A stretch of DNA of 64,000 nt from Clostridiaceae bacterium (GCA_012523365.1 JAAYIQ010000002.1:1-64000); one strand, 5' to 3'. Counted from the first letter of the stretch, positions 47,865 to 59,151 are shown. The notes: a model not told the origin generated them from the sequence alone. Made by a program: numbers and translations.

Positions 47865-48369
47865 GGACAAAATCGATAAAATGGTCGCCGGTCTGGCGGA
47901 GCGGATATCCCGGGATTACGGCGAAGAAGAGTTGATCGTTGTCGGAATTCTCAAGGGGTCGTTCATTTTCATGGCGGATTTGATTCGCCTTCTCAGACCG
48001 CAGGTTATCATTGACTTCATGTCGGTTTCAAGTTATTACGAGAACACCCGAAGCACGGGTATCGTTAAAATTATCAAGGACATGGACGTGAACATCAACG
48101 GCAAACACGTTCTCATCGTCGAGGATATCGTTGACTCCGGCCTTACGCTCAGCAACCTCAAGGAACTCCTGATGACCAAGGAACCCAAGAGTCTTAAGGT
48201 TTGTGTCGCATTTGACAAGCCGGACAGAAGAAAAACAGAAATTGAAGCGGATTATGTCGGCATGATTATTCCGGACGAGTTTATCGTCGGCTACGGATTG
48301 GATTACGCCGGAAAATACAGAAATTTATCGGATATTCGAATAATGGAACCGGACGGAGGTATCAAATGA
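47830..48369 (+). CDS. hpt: Hypoxanthine phosphoribosyltransferase (canonical copy)
   Basis: [39 protein letters not shown]; tilS-hpt-ftsH order. Confidence 0.96.
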   Translation: MAYVLGRVLISKDKIDKMVAGLAERISRDYGEEELIVVGILKGSFIFMADLIRLLRPQVIIDFMSVSSYYENTRSTGIVKIIKDMDVNINGKHVLIVEDIVDSGLTLSNLKELLMTKEPKSLKVCVAFDKPDRRKTEIEADYVGMIIPDEFIVGYGLDYAGKYRNLSDIRIMEPDGGIK

Positions 48370-50360
48370 CAATTAATCAAACACCCAAAAGGTTTGGCGG
48401 AGGGCCTTTCTTCGTCGGACTTTTGGTTCTGATTCTGATTATGGCATTGTTGGTTTACAGTGAGTCGAATCAAGAGGAGATTTCGCTTTCTGAAGTAATT
48501 ACGAACATTAATTCCCCGGATAACGGGATCGAGAATGTCGTATTAACAGGGACTCTTCTCGAGTATAAATATACGGACACGGACGGCAAAGAGGTTCTGG
48601 TCCGTAAGGATGTGCCGCCGGAGTCCGTGGACACGGTCGTGAAAATCCTGCTTGAGGCCAAGAATGAAGGGAAAATCAAGGACTATGATTACCGCAAGCC
48701 TGTAGATCTGGGCTTTCTTCTGAGCATCGTATCCATCGTTATCATGGTTGGTGTTTTGGGCTTTTTCCTTTGGTTTTCGTTCATGCGATCCCAAAGCGAA
48801 GGAAAGAACGCGATCAGTTTCGGGCGAAGTAAAGCGCGGCTTCACGATCCGAGCAAGCACGATGTGACCTTTGCGGATGTGGCCGGAGCCGACGAAGAAA
48901 AGGCGGAGCTTTCCGAGTTCGTCGATTTTCTCAAGAATCCGAAAAAGTATTCCGATGTCGGGGCCAAGATCCCCAGAGGTATACTGCTTCACGGCGCACC
49001 CGGAACCGGTAAGACACTTCTTGCGCGTGCGGTTGCCGGGGAGGCCGAGGTTCCGTTTTTCTCGATTTCCGGATCGGACTTCGTAGAAATGTTTGTCGGC
49101 GTCGGCGCAAGCCGTGTCCGGGATCTTTTCGATAACGCCAAAAAGAACGCTCCCTGCATCATCTTCATCGATGAAATCGATGCGGTTGGAAGACATCGCG
49201 GAGCCGGTCTCGGCGGCGGGCACGACGAACGTGAGCAAACACTGAATCAGCTTCTGGTCGAGATGGACGGATTCGGCCCGAACGAAGGCGTTATCGTGAT
49301 TGCCGCGACCAACCGTATCGATATCCTCGACCCGGCGCTGTTGCGCCCCGGCCGGTTTGATCGGCGAGTGTTTGTCATGCTGCCCGATATAAAAGGTCGT
49401 GAGGAGATATTGAAGGTTCACTCCAAGGGCAAGCCGATCGCGGATGGAGTGGATTTAAGGGAAGTCGCTAAGAACACCCCCGGATTCACCGGTGCTGATC
49501 TGGCAAACGTACTGAACGAAGCGGCTCTTCTTGCCGCGCGATTCAATGTGAAAGAAATCGATTACAAGACGATCACGGAAGCGATTTTCAAGGTGATGAT
49601 CGGGCCCGAGAAGAAGAGTCGTGTCATTAACGATAAAGAGAAGCGATTAACGGCGTTCCACGAAGCCGGTCACGCGATCGTGCTTCGCACGGTGTCGGAG
49701 ACCGATCGCGTTGAGCGTGTATCGATCATTCCGGCCGGTGGAGCCGGTGGGTATACCGCTCACAAGGCGGACGAGGATATTTACTACACAACCCAGAAGC
49801 AAATGGTCGACAAAATCATGATCTCGCTCGGCGGCCGGGCGGCCGAAGAACTGGTGTTCGGCGAGATTAGTACCGGAGCCGCTTCCGATCTTCAGCACTG
49901 TAACACAGTCGCCCGGAATATGATCACAAAATACGGAATGAGCGAAAGCTTGAGGAACCTTGTCTTCGGAAGCGACGACGAGGTGTTTATCGGCCGGGAC
50001 TTCGGACATGTGAAACCATACAGTGAGCGAGTATCCGCGGTTATCGACGATGAAGTGAAAAAAATCATTGACGAAGCCTACTCGAGAGTCCTGGAGCTTC
50101 TTCGCGGCAAGTTCAGTCTGCTTCAAACACTGGCGAACCGACTTCTCGAGAAGGAGAAGATCGAAGGCGACGAGTTTGAGGCGATCTATCTTGCGGGAAC
50201 CGGCGAGTCACCGGTTAAAGCGGATCCTTTCAAGACCGGGGAGGGGAGTAAAAAAGCATCGTCGGATTCAGATGAGTCGACGAAGCAAGATGCCCCTGCG
50301 GGAGAAGAAAACACCGAGCGGGACGAATCGGACGGCGAACCTTTCCGTCTCAAATTCTGA
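48366..50360 (+). CDS. ftsH: ATP-dependent zinc metalloprotease FtsH
   Basis: [51 protein letters not shown] zinc motif. Confidence 0.98.
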   Translation: MTINQTPKRFGGGPFFVGLLVLILIMALLVYSESNQEEISLSEVITNINSPDNGIENVVLTGTLLEYKYTDTDGKEVLVRKDVPPESVDTVVKILLEAKNEGKIKDYDYRKPVDLGFLLSIVSIVIMVGVLGFFLWFSFMRSQSEGKNAISFGRSKARLHDPSKHDVTFADVAGADEEKAELSEFVDFLKNPKKYSDVGAKIPRGILLHGAPGTGKTLLARAVAGEAEVPFFSISGSDFVEMFVGVGASRVRDLFDNAKKNAPCIIFIDEIDAVGRHRGAGLGGGHDEREQTLNQLLVEMDGFGPNEGVIVIAATNRIDILDPALLRPGRFDRRVFVMLPDIKGREEILKVHSKGKPIADGVDLREVAKNTPGFTGADLANVLNEAALLAARFNVKEIDYKTITEAIFKVMIGPEKKSRVINDKEKRLTAFHEAGHAIVLRTVSETDRVERVSIIPAGGAGGYTAHKADEDIYYTTQKQMVDKIMISLGGRAAEELVFGEISTGAASDLQHCNTVARNMITKYGMSESLRNLVFGSDDEVFIGRDFGHVKPYSERVSAVIDDEVKKIIDEAYSRVLELLRGKFSLLQTLANRLLEKEKIEGDEFEAIYLAGTGESPVKADPFKTGEGSKKASSDSDESTKQDAPAGEENTERDESDGEPFRLKF

Positions 50361-50452
50361 CGGACTCCGGATTCGATCGAAGAGAGCCGGGTGCGATTAC
50401 GATTCCGGCGAGGTTATCGCAGATCGGAATCATTCGGGTTCCGTTTGCAAAA

Positions 50453-51970
50453 TCAGTCGAAACGAAGTTCATCCGCCAGGTCCCGAATGTCTTCGGGCCC
50501 GAGAAATAACAACAGATCATCTTTGCCGACAAGCGAGTCCAACCGTTGAAGGATGGCTTTCTTGTCGGCATAAAACTCTGCTCTTCCGCCGCGATTATTG
50601 ATCTCCGCCGCAAGCATCGAGGACGAGATCGTCCCCGGGTTGATCTCGCGATCCGAGAAAATCTCGGCAAAAATCACATGTTCGCAAGAGAGTAGCGACG
50701 TAACGTAATCCTCGAAAAGTACTTCGGTGCGATTAAAGGTCAGCGGCTGAAAAACGACCCAGGTCTTGTTGTGAGGGATCTGTGACGCGGCCTGAAGCGT
50801 GGCGCGGGCTGCCGCGGGATGGTGCGCGTAATCCGTGATGACAGTCGCGCCGCGGTACTCTCCCTTCACCGTAAAGCGTCCCTCCGCTCCTCCGAAAGCG
50901 AAGAGCGCGCGACTCATACCTTCCGGTGTACCGCTGTTTAGCGCCGCACATGCGATCGCGGTCAGCGCGTTGCGCAAGTTATGAATGCCGGGAACTTTTA
51001 AATCGATATGAGCGATCGAACGGCCTTCATGCCAAACGTCAAAGGACGGGCAGCCGTTCTTGTATTCGATGCTTTTCGCGTAAAAATCGACGTCCGCTTC
51101 TTCTGCGGTTCCTGTGTCGCCTTCATGTCCGGTCGTGATCACCCGGGGCATCGGGCGGCCTGCCGCCGCGCGACGGGCCCGCACACGCTCCAAACACAAG
51201 GCCGTGTTTGAGTCAAAAGCCGGTATGATCAAATTGCCGGAATCTTCCAATCGATCCGTAAACTCCGCGAAAACGTCAATCACTTCGTCGATCGTTTTAA
51301 AACAATCAACATGATCAAAATCGATGTTGGTGATCGCGGCCGTCGTCGATCGAAAATGGAGAAAGGAGCGGCGGTACTCGCAAGCCTCGGAAACAAGAAG
51401 CGAGAAATCGGCACCCGTTCGAATGGTTCCGCCGAAAGGCCGGAATTCGGCACCGAGGTGAACCGTCGGATCCAACCCGGATTCCAGAAGGATCATCGAA
51501 AGCATCGATGTTGTCGTTGTTTTTCCATGTGTCCCGGCTATATTGATCACGCTCGAAAAGTTCTCGGTCAGGTGCCCCAGAAATTCGGCGCGCGACATAA
51601 CGGGGACTCCCTGCTCTTTCGCATAAGCGATTTCCGGATTTCCGGAAAGAACGGCCGCCGTATAAACGACAAGATCCGGCGAAAAGCGTTTCACGTTATC
51701 GGCATCGTGGCCGATGAATATTTCGATCCCTTTATCGGACAATAGTCCGACGCGGTGCGATGAGTGCATATCGGAACCTCCGACGACATATCCGTAATGA
51801 GATGCCATCTCGGCTAATCCGCTCATGCTGATTCCGCCGATCCCGACGAAAAAAATGCGCGCTCCCGAAATAATACGCCATTGATGGATCGGATTTGCCT
51901 CGTTCAATTTCTTGTTACGGTCCTGTTCGCGGCTTTGATCCGATGAATTGACTTCTCGCTCTTTTTGCAT
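50453..51970 (-). CDS. murC: UDP-N-acetylmuramate--L-alanine ligase
   Basis: FFVGIGGISMSGLAEMASHYGYVVGGSD; NIAGTHGKTTTTSML; VITDYAHHPAAARATLQAA. Confidence 0.97.
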   Translation of the reverse strand: MQKEREVNSSDQSREQDRNKKLNEANPIHQWRIISGARIFFVGIGGISMSGLAEMASHYGYVVGGSDMHSSHRVGLLSDKGIEIFIGHDADNVKRFSPDLVVYTAAVLSGNPEIAYAKEQGVPVMSRAEFLGHLTENFSSVINIAGTHGKTTTTSMLSMILLESGLDPTVHLGAEFRPFGGTIRTGADFSLLVSEACEYRRSFLHFRSTTAAITNIDFDHVDCFKTIDEVIDVFAEFTDRLEDSGNLIIPAFDSNTALCLERVRARRAAAGRPMPRVITTGHEGDTGTAEEADVDFYAKSIEYKNGCPSFDVWHEGRSIAHIDLKVPGIHNLRNALTAIACAALNSGTPEGMSRALFAFGGAEGRFTVKGEYRGATVITDYAHHPAAARATLQAASQIPHNKTWVVFQPLTFNRTEVLFEDYVTSLLSCEHVIFAEIFSDREINPGTISSSMLAAEINNRGGRAEFYADKKAILQRLDSLVGKDDLLLFLGPEDIRDLADELRFD

Positions 51971-52125
51971 ATTTTCCTCTCTAAAATGCGCGTTATGCTG
52001 TGAAGTGGCAAAATCAGGATATACCCTTCGTACCGATTCCATTATCCTTTTTCGGGCGAAAAACGCAAGTGTCAGATTTTTCCGTTTACCGGCGAACGGC
52101 TGTTATAGTGCCGAAAAGGAGTATC

Positions 52126-52983
52126 ATGAAGAGTGTCTTTTTTCGCGTTTTCGCGATCATCCTGTCATCGGTTTTCATTTCCGGACTTTTCGGGTGCCAA
52201 CTTATGAGCATCATGAAAGAAGAGGCGGATCCGGAGGATGTCACGGAAGAGTCCGTGACATCCTCCTCCGATACGACATCTCCCGTCGTTACGACTCAAT
52301 CGACTCAACCGGCGGATCCGACGGCCCGCATTACCGTTCCGACACCGACCGATGAGCCGATCTTTTCGATCGTCGAGACGGCCGGCGGGTTGGAAGAAAT
52401 TCCGATCATCGAAGGCGATTTGAAGAAGATGGAGGATATCCTGACCGCCGTTACCTATATGCTTGCGTATGAATACGAAGGGCACGAATTTGATCCCGGT
52501 AACAGACAATTCGTGTCGGACGTCGTTTCTTTCTTGGCATGGTTATCCTATCATTCTTTCCCGGAAATGTCGGGTGGCAGGGTGTGGATCGATGATAGCA
52601 ATTTAACGATGGTATTGACTTTTGAAGCGGTTGAAGAGATTGCCCGGGCTTGCTTTGATTTTCTGGCGGTTGACATTGAGGATCTCGGAAGTGAGGATCG
52701 GCTGACTTATGATCCCGGCAGGAGAGTTTTTTTCGCCAATATGGCCGGTGACACTTTTTTCATCTTCAGAATCACTTCTTCGGAGAAGCAGAGTGACGGG
52801 TCCCTTCGGGTCGTACAAACCATATACGGGGACTTTGAAAATGAGTCGGATCCTTCTTCCGGAAGAGCGGTCGCAAAAGTTGTTTACACATTGGTCCCCA
52901 ACGATTTCGCTCCGGACGAGGACATTTTCGGTTTTCCGTACCAGGTCAGGGATGCTGATTATATTCAAGGAATCATAGATTAG
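52126..52983 (+). CDS. Hypothetical lipoprotein
   Basis: Signal peptide with lipobox ISGLFGC; Ser/Thr-rich linker; globular C-terminal domain. Confidence 0.75.
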   Translation: MKSVFFRVFAIILSSVFISGLFGCQLMSIMKEEADPEDVTEESVTSSSDTTSPVVTTQSTQPADPTARITVPTPTDEPIFSIVETAGGLEEIPIIEGDLKKMEDILTAVTYMLAYEYEGHEFDPGNRQFVSDVVSFLAWLSYHSFPEMSGGRVWIDDSNLTMVLTFEAVEEIARACFDFLAVDIEDLGSEDRLTYDPGRRVFFANMAGDTFFIFRITSSEKQSDGSLRVVQTIYGDFENESDPSSGRAVAKVVYTLVPNDFAPDEDIFGFPYQVRDADYIQGIID

Positions 52984-53092
52984 GTTTTCTTTACTTTTTA
53001 CGATAATTGCTGTAAAATGTTAAACTAATCCGATATTTTTGTCGATCGTTGTGATTTCGGAGGACGTTTAGCGGTGACGCGGAGGTTTCATC

Positions 53093-53533
53093 ATGGATAT
53101 TACCGGTATTATCATACGCAAACTTACACCTGAGAATAAGATGAAAGCGATCGTTTCGATCACTTTCGATGATGCATTTGTCGTTCATGACGTGAAGGTG
53201 ATCGACGGCGCGAACGGACTTTTTATCGCGATGCCGAGCCGAAGGATCCAAGACGGAGAGTTTAAAGACATTGTTCATCCGATCCATTCCGGTTTTCGCG
53301 AGGAATTATCCCGGGCTGTTCTTCTGAAGTATCATGAAGCGCTTGAGCGTTACCAACAAGCATCGCCGGAACAGGACGGGCATGAGCGGTTTGCAAGTCG
53401 TGCCGAATCAAATCCTGCGATCAGAAGCGAGCCGGCTTCTTCTTATCACGGAGACGAATCGATCCGTGAAGACGCGCAGCGAACATATACTCCTTCTTTC
53501 TCGGAACGAACCGTCGCGGAGTCGAATGTGTGA
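53093..53533 (+). CDS. spoVG: SpoVG family protein
   Basis: MDITGIIIRKLTPENKMKAIVSITFDDAFVVHDVKVIDGANGLFIAMPSRRIQDGEFKDIVHPI. Confidence 0.95.
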   Translation: MDITGIIIRKLTPENKMKAIVSITFDDAFVVHDVKVIDGANGLFIAMPSRRIQDGEFKDIVHPIHSGFREELSRAVLLKYHEALERYQQASPEQDGHERFASRAESNPAIRSEPASSYHGDESIREDAQRTYTPSFSERTVAESNV

Positions 53534-53561
53534 CGGGCACTGGTTTCGCTTCGTCCGATCG

Positions 53562-53587
53562 GGAACCGCAATTTGCGGTTCCTTTTT
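53562..53587 (+). terminator. Intrinsic terminator after spoVG
   Basis: GGAACCGCA-ATTT-TGCGGTTCC-type hairpin followed by TTTTTAT. Confidence 0.85.
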
Positions 53588-53630
53588 ATGCGGACATGCT
53601 ATAATAGTCGGAGAAATCGGAGGCTGACGC

Positions 53631-55160
53631 ATGATCGAGAAGACAACGATACGAACAACCGGTGTGGTTTTACTGATAATCGCCAATGCGGTTCTCATGT
53701 TTTCGATGCTTTTCTCCATGTATACGGGCGGAAGCCCTCAATCCGGCAGTGGGTCGGGTGTTGTGTTTGTTTCCTTTCCGGAAGAGAGGTTTCCGGATTC
53801 CGAGTACCGGAGCCTTTTCTCAGGGCTTGGCCTGGAATCTTCCTTCATAACCATCGATTCTTCCGACGAAGAGAAACTTGTGAGAAGGATTCAGTCTTTT
53901 GCCCGAAGAGCGGATCTGGATCGCATACTTCTGGTTTCTTTCGGCGACTCCGCTTCGCTTGCGCTTGACGTTGCCGGTCGCGAAGAACTGATCGGCGGCC
54001 TGATCCTTTTAATGCCGCGGGGCGCCGCTTCGGATGATTCTGAAGTTTTTACCCGGTGGGTTGACCGGAAGCCGATCGCGATTTTTGATTCTGACCGGCC
54101 CTCTACGGTGAGTCTGTACGAGATTTTGTCCGGAGAGGACGCGCTGCTGTCCGATCCCCTGAAGGGTCTGGTGCGCATTTCTCCGGACGCGAAGACCTAT
54201 ATGAGTCTTCGTAAATTAACGGGAGACCCGGTTCTGGACGACTTGATTTATCCCGGTCTTCCGGATGTTCAGAACAGAATCGCATCGTACATAACCAAAT
54301 ACATCTTTTCGGAACAGGCCGAATTGTCGGATGTGCGGGGGATGATTCTCGTTCGCCAAATCCTGAAGATCATTCCGATTTCTCTGCTGATTGCCGGTCT
54401 GTTCTTTTTTCTCTCCACGATTTCCCGGCCGCACTCGATCCGTGGCGTCGTGCCCAAGGAGTCGGTCAGAGAATACACAACCCCAAAGGAACTGAATCTT
54501 TTCAGCAAGCTTGAGCGCTCCGAGAAATATTTATTCGCGCTCCTGGTCCCCGTTTCGCTTGCTTACGGTGTCGTCCTTTGTATCCTGATGGTTGCCGTTC
54601 CGAGATATGCCGCTTTCGCCGCCGGGCTTTGGCCGGTACTCGCTTCGATCGCCGCCGCATTGTTCTACTTTAAGCATATAAAGAAAATGGCGGCTCCCGA
54701 GAAGCCGAATCGCGCACGATTCCTCCTGACCGTTCTGGTTGCGTCTCTTTTTACTCTGGGTGTTTTTCTGGTGGTTTCCCTTCACTTTGTGTCGTTTCGA
54801 TATTACGCTGAATTTCCCCGGTTGTTGGTTTTTGTTGCGCTCGTCGGCTTACTGTCTCTCGGGCTTTCTGCCTGCCATAAAATCGACATGTTTTACACAC
54901 TGAGTGAGAAATCGATCGAACACCGCAGAGGTTTTTTGTCCGCGTGGCGTTTCCGGGGTGTTTTGCTGATCCCTTTTATCGCCATGCTGATCTCTGCTTT
55001 TCTAACATTGAAACCGTGGCTTTTTCTGCTGGCCGGTTATTATATTGCCCTCCTGTTTGCGGCTGACTGGTTTCGTCAGCGAGTTAAAAGAATGAGCGGT
55101 ACTATTTTTCTTCCCGCGATAACCGCCGCTGTCCTATACGTGATTCTTGCGTTTCTATAA
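53631..55160 (+). CDS. Membrane protein with N-terminal alpha/beta-hydrolase-like ectodomain and multi-TM C-terminus
   Basis: TM, then ILLVSFGDSASLALDVAGREELIGGLILLMPRGA (hydrolase-like elbow), then ~6-7 TM helices. Confidence 0.6.
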   Translation: MIEKTTIRTTGVVLLIIANAVLMFSMLFSMYTGGSPQSGSGSGVVFVSFPEERFPDSEYRSLFSGLGLESSFITIDSSDEEKLVRRIQSFARRADLDRILLVSFGDSASLALDVAGREELIGGLILLMPRGAASDDSEVFTRWVDRKPIAIFDSDRPSTVSLYEILSGEDALLSDPLKGLVRISPDAKTYMSLRKLTGDPVLDDLIYPGLPDVQNRIASYITKYIFSEQAELSDVRGMILVRQILKIIPISLLIAGLFFFLSTISRPHSIRGVVPKESVREYTTPKELNLFSKLERSEKYLFALLVPVSLAYGVVLCILMVAVPRYAAFAAGLWPVLASIAAALFYFKHIKKMAAPEKPNRARFLLTVLVASLFTLGVFLVVSLHFVSFRYYAEFPRLLVFVALVGLLSLGLSACHKIDMFYTLSEKSIEHRRGFLSAWRFRGVLLIPFIAMLISAFLTLKPWLFLLAGYYIALLFAADWFRQRVKRMSGTIFLPAITAAVLYVILAFL

Positions 55161-55350
55161 CGGGTCGACTGACTCGCGAATCGTCGCAAACGGTAAAAGG
55201 AAACGTTTTTCGATATGTTTTGTCCGGACTTGCGTGTTTGCTTCGGAAAAGATATGATAAATAAGCGGCTTTGTCGGTCCGGTGGGTCGCCGTTTATTCG
55301 GCTCGAGATTGGGGTCACCGGAAGTACGACAGAAGGAACGGAGATATTCT

Positions 55351-56355
55351 ATGCCAGCGACGATTAAAGATGTAGCCAAGCGTGCCGGAGTTTCGATCGC
55401 CACGGTCTCAAAGATGATAAACGGCGGGAATGTCCTTGAAGACAACCGGATCGCGATCGAGCAAGCAATCGAAGAGTTGAACTACAGTGTTAACACGGTT
55501 GCGCGGGGTATGAAGACCAGAAGATCGATGACGGTTGGCGTGTTGATTCCCAGCTTGGCCGATTATTACGGTGTATCCGTGCTTTCCTCGATTGACCGTG
55601 AGTTGTATGCTCGCGGGTACAGCACGATCATTTGCGATTATGATGAGACCGATCCCGACGGAGCACGAATGAAACTGGACTTCTTAATGAATAAACAGGT
55701 TGACGGCATTATCATGCAACCGATCAACGTTCAAAGAAAAGACCTCGTACGTGTCGAAGCCGAAGAGACACCGATCGTTTTTATTGATGTCGGCGTTGAG
55801 GGCAGCGGACACGACAGCGTCACCATAGATAACGAGGAAATCTCTTATGAGGTAACCCGATATCTGCTCGATAACGGTCATAAGAGAATCGGGATTCTGG
55901 TCGGAGCTCCCGGAGTACCGACGTCGGACGATCGCGTCGCCGGATACACCAGAGCGATTCTGGAGGCAGGGGCGGATTCTGATCCGAAGCTCAGAAGCAT
56001 GATCGATATTTCGGAAGAGAGCGGATACACGGGCATGCATGATCTTCTTTCGCTGGAGACCGAGCCGACGGCCGTGTTTACTGCCGGACATGATTTGACA
56101 CTCGGAGCGCTTCGATATTTGAACGAAGCGGGCAAACGCATTCCCGAGGATATTTCTTTTGTCGGCTTTGAGACGCAGGCCGTTGCCCGGATTTATCATC
56201 CGAAGCTGACAATCGGTCTTCAACCCATCATGGAAATCGGTCGTACGGCCGCGGAGTTTCTTTTCGAGCGGATGTCGGGTGAGTATAGAAAGAACTCCAG
56301 AGAGATCCGGTTGAAGGCCTCCATTGAGCTTGGGGCGTCGGTTTTGCCCGTTTGA
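55351..56355 (+). CDS. LacI family transcriptional regulator
   Basis: MPATIKDVAKRAGVSIATVSKMINGGNVLEDNRIAIEQAIEELNYSVNTVARGMKTRRSMTVGVLIP. Confidence 0.96.
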   Translation: MPATIKDVAKRAGVSIATVSKMINGGNVLEDNRIAIEQAIEELNYSVNTVARGMKTRRSMTVGVLIPSLADYYGVSVLSSIDRELYARGYSTIICDYDETDPDGARMKLDFLMNKQVDGIIMQPINVQRKDLVRVEAEETPIVFIDVGVEGSGHDSVTIDNEEISYEVTRYLLDNGHKRIGILVGAPGVPTSDDRVAGYTRAILEAGADSDPKLRSMIDISEESGYTGMHDLLSLETEPTAVFTAGHDLTLGALRYLNEAGKRIPEDISFVGFETQAVARIYHPKLTIGLQPIMEIGRTAAEFLFERMSGEYRKNSREIRLKASIELGASVLPV

Positions 56356-56479
56356 CGAAAGATGACGGGTGAAAGTCCCGATTTTCAGGTGTTTACGGTT
56401 TTTTTCGTTGACATGAATCGAAACGCATGCTATCCTTTTCCGGTGACCGCATGCGCCGGGCTCAAATGTCGTGTTCAAA

Positions 56480-56530
56480 CGACTGCCTCAGTCGCGCAGC
56501 GAGACTGGATGAACAGGAGGGAAACGAACA
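56480..56530 (+). promoter_or_regulatory. Possible L21 leader (rplU 5' UTR)
   Basis: CAGTCGC-GCA-GCGAGACTG hairpin just upstream of the rplU RBS; L21 leaders are known at this position in Firmicutes. Confidence 0.4.
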
Positions 56531-56839
56531 ATGTATGCAGTAATTTTGACAGGCGGGAAGCAGTATCGCGTTTCCGTTGACGACGAGATTTTTATTGAGA
56601 AGCTCGAAGGCGAAGCCGGACAGGACGTAAAATTCGATCAGGTTTTGGCTTTATCCGATGATTCCGGTATGGTTACCGGGAAAGATGCGGCGAAGGCCAA
56701 CGTTGCCGGAACGATCGTCAAGCAGGGCAAGAACAAGAAGATCGATATCGTGCAGTACAAGGCAAAGAAGGGTTATCGCCGCAAGGCCGGACACCGTCAG
56801 CCTTATACTAAAGTTCGCATCACGGCGATTAACGCCTGA
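56531..56839 (+). CDS. rplU: 50S ribosomal protein L21
   Basis: MYAVILTGGKQYRVSVDDEIFIEKLEGEAGQDVKFDQVLAL...KKGYRRKAGHRQPYTKVRITAI. Confidence 0.98.
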   Translation: MYAVILTGGKQYRVSVDDEIFIEKLEGEAGQDVKFDQVLALSDDSGMVTGKDAAKANVAGTIVKQGKNKKIDIVQYKAKKGYRRKAGHRQPYTKVRITAINA

Positions 56840-56859
56840 TTTGCGTTTGGGACATTGAT

Positions 56860-57228
56860 ATGATCACCGTTTTATTTCGAAGGTCGGAAGACGGTCTAAT
56901 CGAGGGGATGAGTATTCGGGGACATGCCGGTTATGCGGACAGCGGTACAGATATCGTGTGTGCGTCGGCATCGACTCTTCTCTACACGGCAATCAATTCT
57001 TTGGAAGAACACTGCGGCATGATCGGTTTTTACCGATTGGACGAGGGGAATGGGAAGATGCCGGTACCCGCGGCAGAGATCCGGATTCCGAAGGACGAGT
57101 TGCAAAAGGGCCCTGACAGGGCTTCGCAGTGGATTATGTCGACGATACGGACCGGTTTTCTTCTTTTGGAGCAGACCGATCGGGACGAATATGGCGGCAA
57201 TCATATCAAAGTGAAGCATCAAGGATAA
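56860..57228 (+). CDS. prp: Ribosomal-processing cysteine protease Prp (YsxB)
   Basis: [33 protein letters not shown] (His/Cys catalytic context); between rplU and rpmA. Confidence 0.96.
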   Translation: MITVLFRRSEDGLIEGMSIRGHAGYADSGTDIVCASASTLLYTAINSLEEHCGMIGFYRLDEGNGKMPVPAAEIRIPKDELQKGPDRASQWIMSTIRTGFLLLEQTDRDEYGGNHIKVKHQG

Positions 57229-57247
57229 CACGTTGGAGGTGTTGATA

Positions 57248-57529
57248 ATGCTTAAGATGAATTTACAGCTTTTTGCGCACAAGAAGGGAATGGGTTCGAC
57301 CAAGAACGGCCGTGACTCCGCTTCGAAGAGACTGGGTGTCAAGAAGGGCGATGGTCAGCCTGTCGTAGCGGGTAATATTTTGGTTCGTCAAAGAGGTACA
57401 AAGATTCATCCCGGAAACAATGTCGGAATCGGATCGGACGATACCCTTTACACATTAATTGACGGATTGGTCAAGTTTGAGCGCAAGGACAGAGATCGCA
57501 AGAAGGTCAGCGTTTACCCGGCCGAATAA
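57248..57529 (+). CDS. rpmA: 50S ribosomal protein L27 with cleavable N-terminal extension
   Basis: [56 protein letters not shown]. Confidence 0.98.
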   Translation: MLKMNLQLFAHKKGMGSTKNGRDSASKRLGVKKGDGQPVVAGNILVRQRGTKIHPGNNVGIGSDDTLYTLIDGLVKFERKDRDRKKVSVYPAE

Positions 57530-57626
57530 AGAAGTCAAAGTATGGATCAGCAAGAGGCTCGAACCGATGAATTTCGTTTGTCGGTGCGGCCTCTTTTGAT
57601 TGGAAGAGCAAACAAAGGAGAATAAA

Positions 57627-58889
57627 ATGTTTATCGATCGCGCGAAAATTCACGTGAAGGCGGGAAACGGCGGTAACGGGCTTGTTTCCTTTCACACCGA
57701 GAAGAATGTTCCGAACGGCGGACCCGACGGCGGGGACGGAGGAAAGGGCGGAGATGTGATATTTGTCTCGTCCGAGACCCAGTCGAGTCTTCGCGCTTTT
57801 CGATTCAAAAAGAAATTCTCGGCCGAGAACGGTGAGGACGGGAAAAATAAGAAAAAATCGGGCAAAGGGGGAGAAGATCTCAGGATCGAAGTTCCTGTCG
57901 GCACGGTAATCACGGATTTGGAGTCCCGGCGTGTTTTGGTTGACCTGTCCGAGAAAAACATGGAATTCGCCATCGCCAAAGGCGGTCGCGGCGGGCATGG
58001 CAATATTCATTTTGTACATTCCATTCGTCAGGCTCCGCGTTTCGCCCGCGTCGGGATGCCCGGCGACGATTTCGACCTTCTTGTCGAACTGAAGTTGATT
58101 GCTGATGTCGGTCTGATCGGACTGCCCAACGCAGGCAAATCGACACTCCTGTCGGTGATTTCCGCGGCAAAGCCCAAGATCGCGGATTATCCCTTCACCA
58201 CGTTAGAGCCCGTTCTCGGCGTGGTATATGTTGACGATAACCAATTCGTCGTTGCGGATATCCCCGGAATTATTGAGGGCGCCAGTAGCGGAGCCGGGCT
58301 CGGCCTTGATTTTTTGCGGCACATCGAACGCACGAGACTTCTGATACATGTCGTCGATGTTTCCGGCGAAGGTGATCCGATTCGGGATTTCGATCAAATC
58401 AGCGAAGAACTGAAGCTATATAAAGAGGGAATGTCGGAACGCCCGCGTATCATCGTCGCAAACAAGACCGACAGCGCGGATCCCGAGCAGGTCGAAAGTT
58501 TCATATCGACGATCCGGGAGCGCGGTTTTACGGTTTTTGCGATCAGTGCCGCGGCGGCGCGCGGAACACAGGAGTTGATGCGTCATGTTGCGTCGATCCT
58601 TCCCGACATCCCGAAGCCCTCCGTCATCGAAATCAAGAGTGAGGAGCGCCTTTATACCTATGAGGAGACAATCCCGTTTTCGATTTGCAAGGAGGATGAG
58701 GTTTATGTCGTTGAAGGTGATCTCGTTCAGTCAATTGCGGGATCGACGAATTTCGAAGACCCGGAATCACTTGCCTATTTTCAGCGCATTATTCGAAAAA
58801 AGGGAATCATCGACGCTCTCATTGCGGCAGGCATTAAAGAGGGCGATACCGTCCGAATGTACGATATTGAGTTCGATTACGTCGAATAG
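57627..58889 (+). CDS. obgE: GTPase Obg
   Basis: MFIDRAKIHVKAGNGGNGLVSFHTEKNVPNGGPDGGDGGKGGDVIF; DVGLIGLPNAGKSTLLSVISAAKPKIADYPFTTLEP. Confidence 0.98.
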   Translation: MFIDRAKIHVKAGNGGNGLVSFHTEKNVPNGGPDGGDGGKGGDVIFVSSETQSSLRAFRFKKKFSAENGEDGKNKKKSGKGGEDLRIEVPVGTVITDLESRRVLVDLSEKNMEFAIAKGGRGGHGNIHFVHSIRQAPRFARVGMPGDDFDLLVELKLIADVGLIGLPNAGKSTLLSVISAAKPKIADYPFTTLEPVLGVVYVDDNQFVVADIPGIIEGASSGAGLGLDFLRHIERTRLLIHVVDVSGEGDPIRDFDQISEELKLYKEGMSERPRIIVANKTDSADPEQVESFISTIRERGFTVFAISAAAARGTQELMRHVASILPDIPKPSVIEIKSEERLYTYEETIPFSICKEDEVYVVEGDLVQSIAGSTNFEDPESLAYFQRIIRKKGIIDALIAAGIKEGDTVRMYDIEFDYVE

Positions 58890-58992
58890 TGCAGTTTGTA
58901 TTTGATTTGCTCTTATTTTTGTAACAATTGCTTAACGAAATCGGGCTCCGGAAACTATATAATCGAATTAGGAAAGAACGGAGGTGTGGCAA

Positions 58993-59151
58993 ATGCAAAA
59001 ATACGTTTGTGACCTGTGCGGATATGAATATGATCCGGTACTCGGAGATCCGGACGGCGGGATTGCACCCGGAACGGCATTCGAAGACATCCCGGATGAC
59101 TGGACCTGTCCCGTATGCGGAGCGACAAAAGACGCTTTCAGCCCAATGTGA
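58993..59151 (+). CDS. Rubredoxin (52 aa; missed by the ORF track)
   Basis: [52 protein letters not shown]: two CxxC(G) motifs; RBS GGAGGTG. Confidence 0.96.
   Translation: MQKYVCDLCGYEYDPVLGDPDGGIAPGTAFEDIPDDWTCPVCGATKDAFSPM

Noticed and set aside
48543-49421. 292-aa minus-strand ORF opposite ftsH
   Set aside because: Antisense shadow; FtsH motifs are on the plus strand
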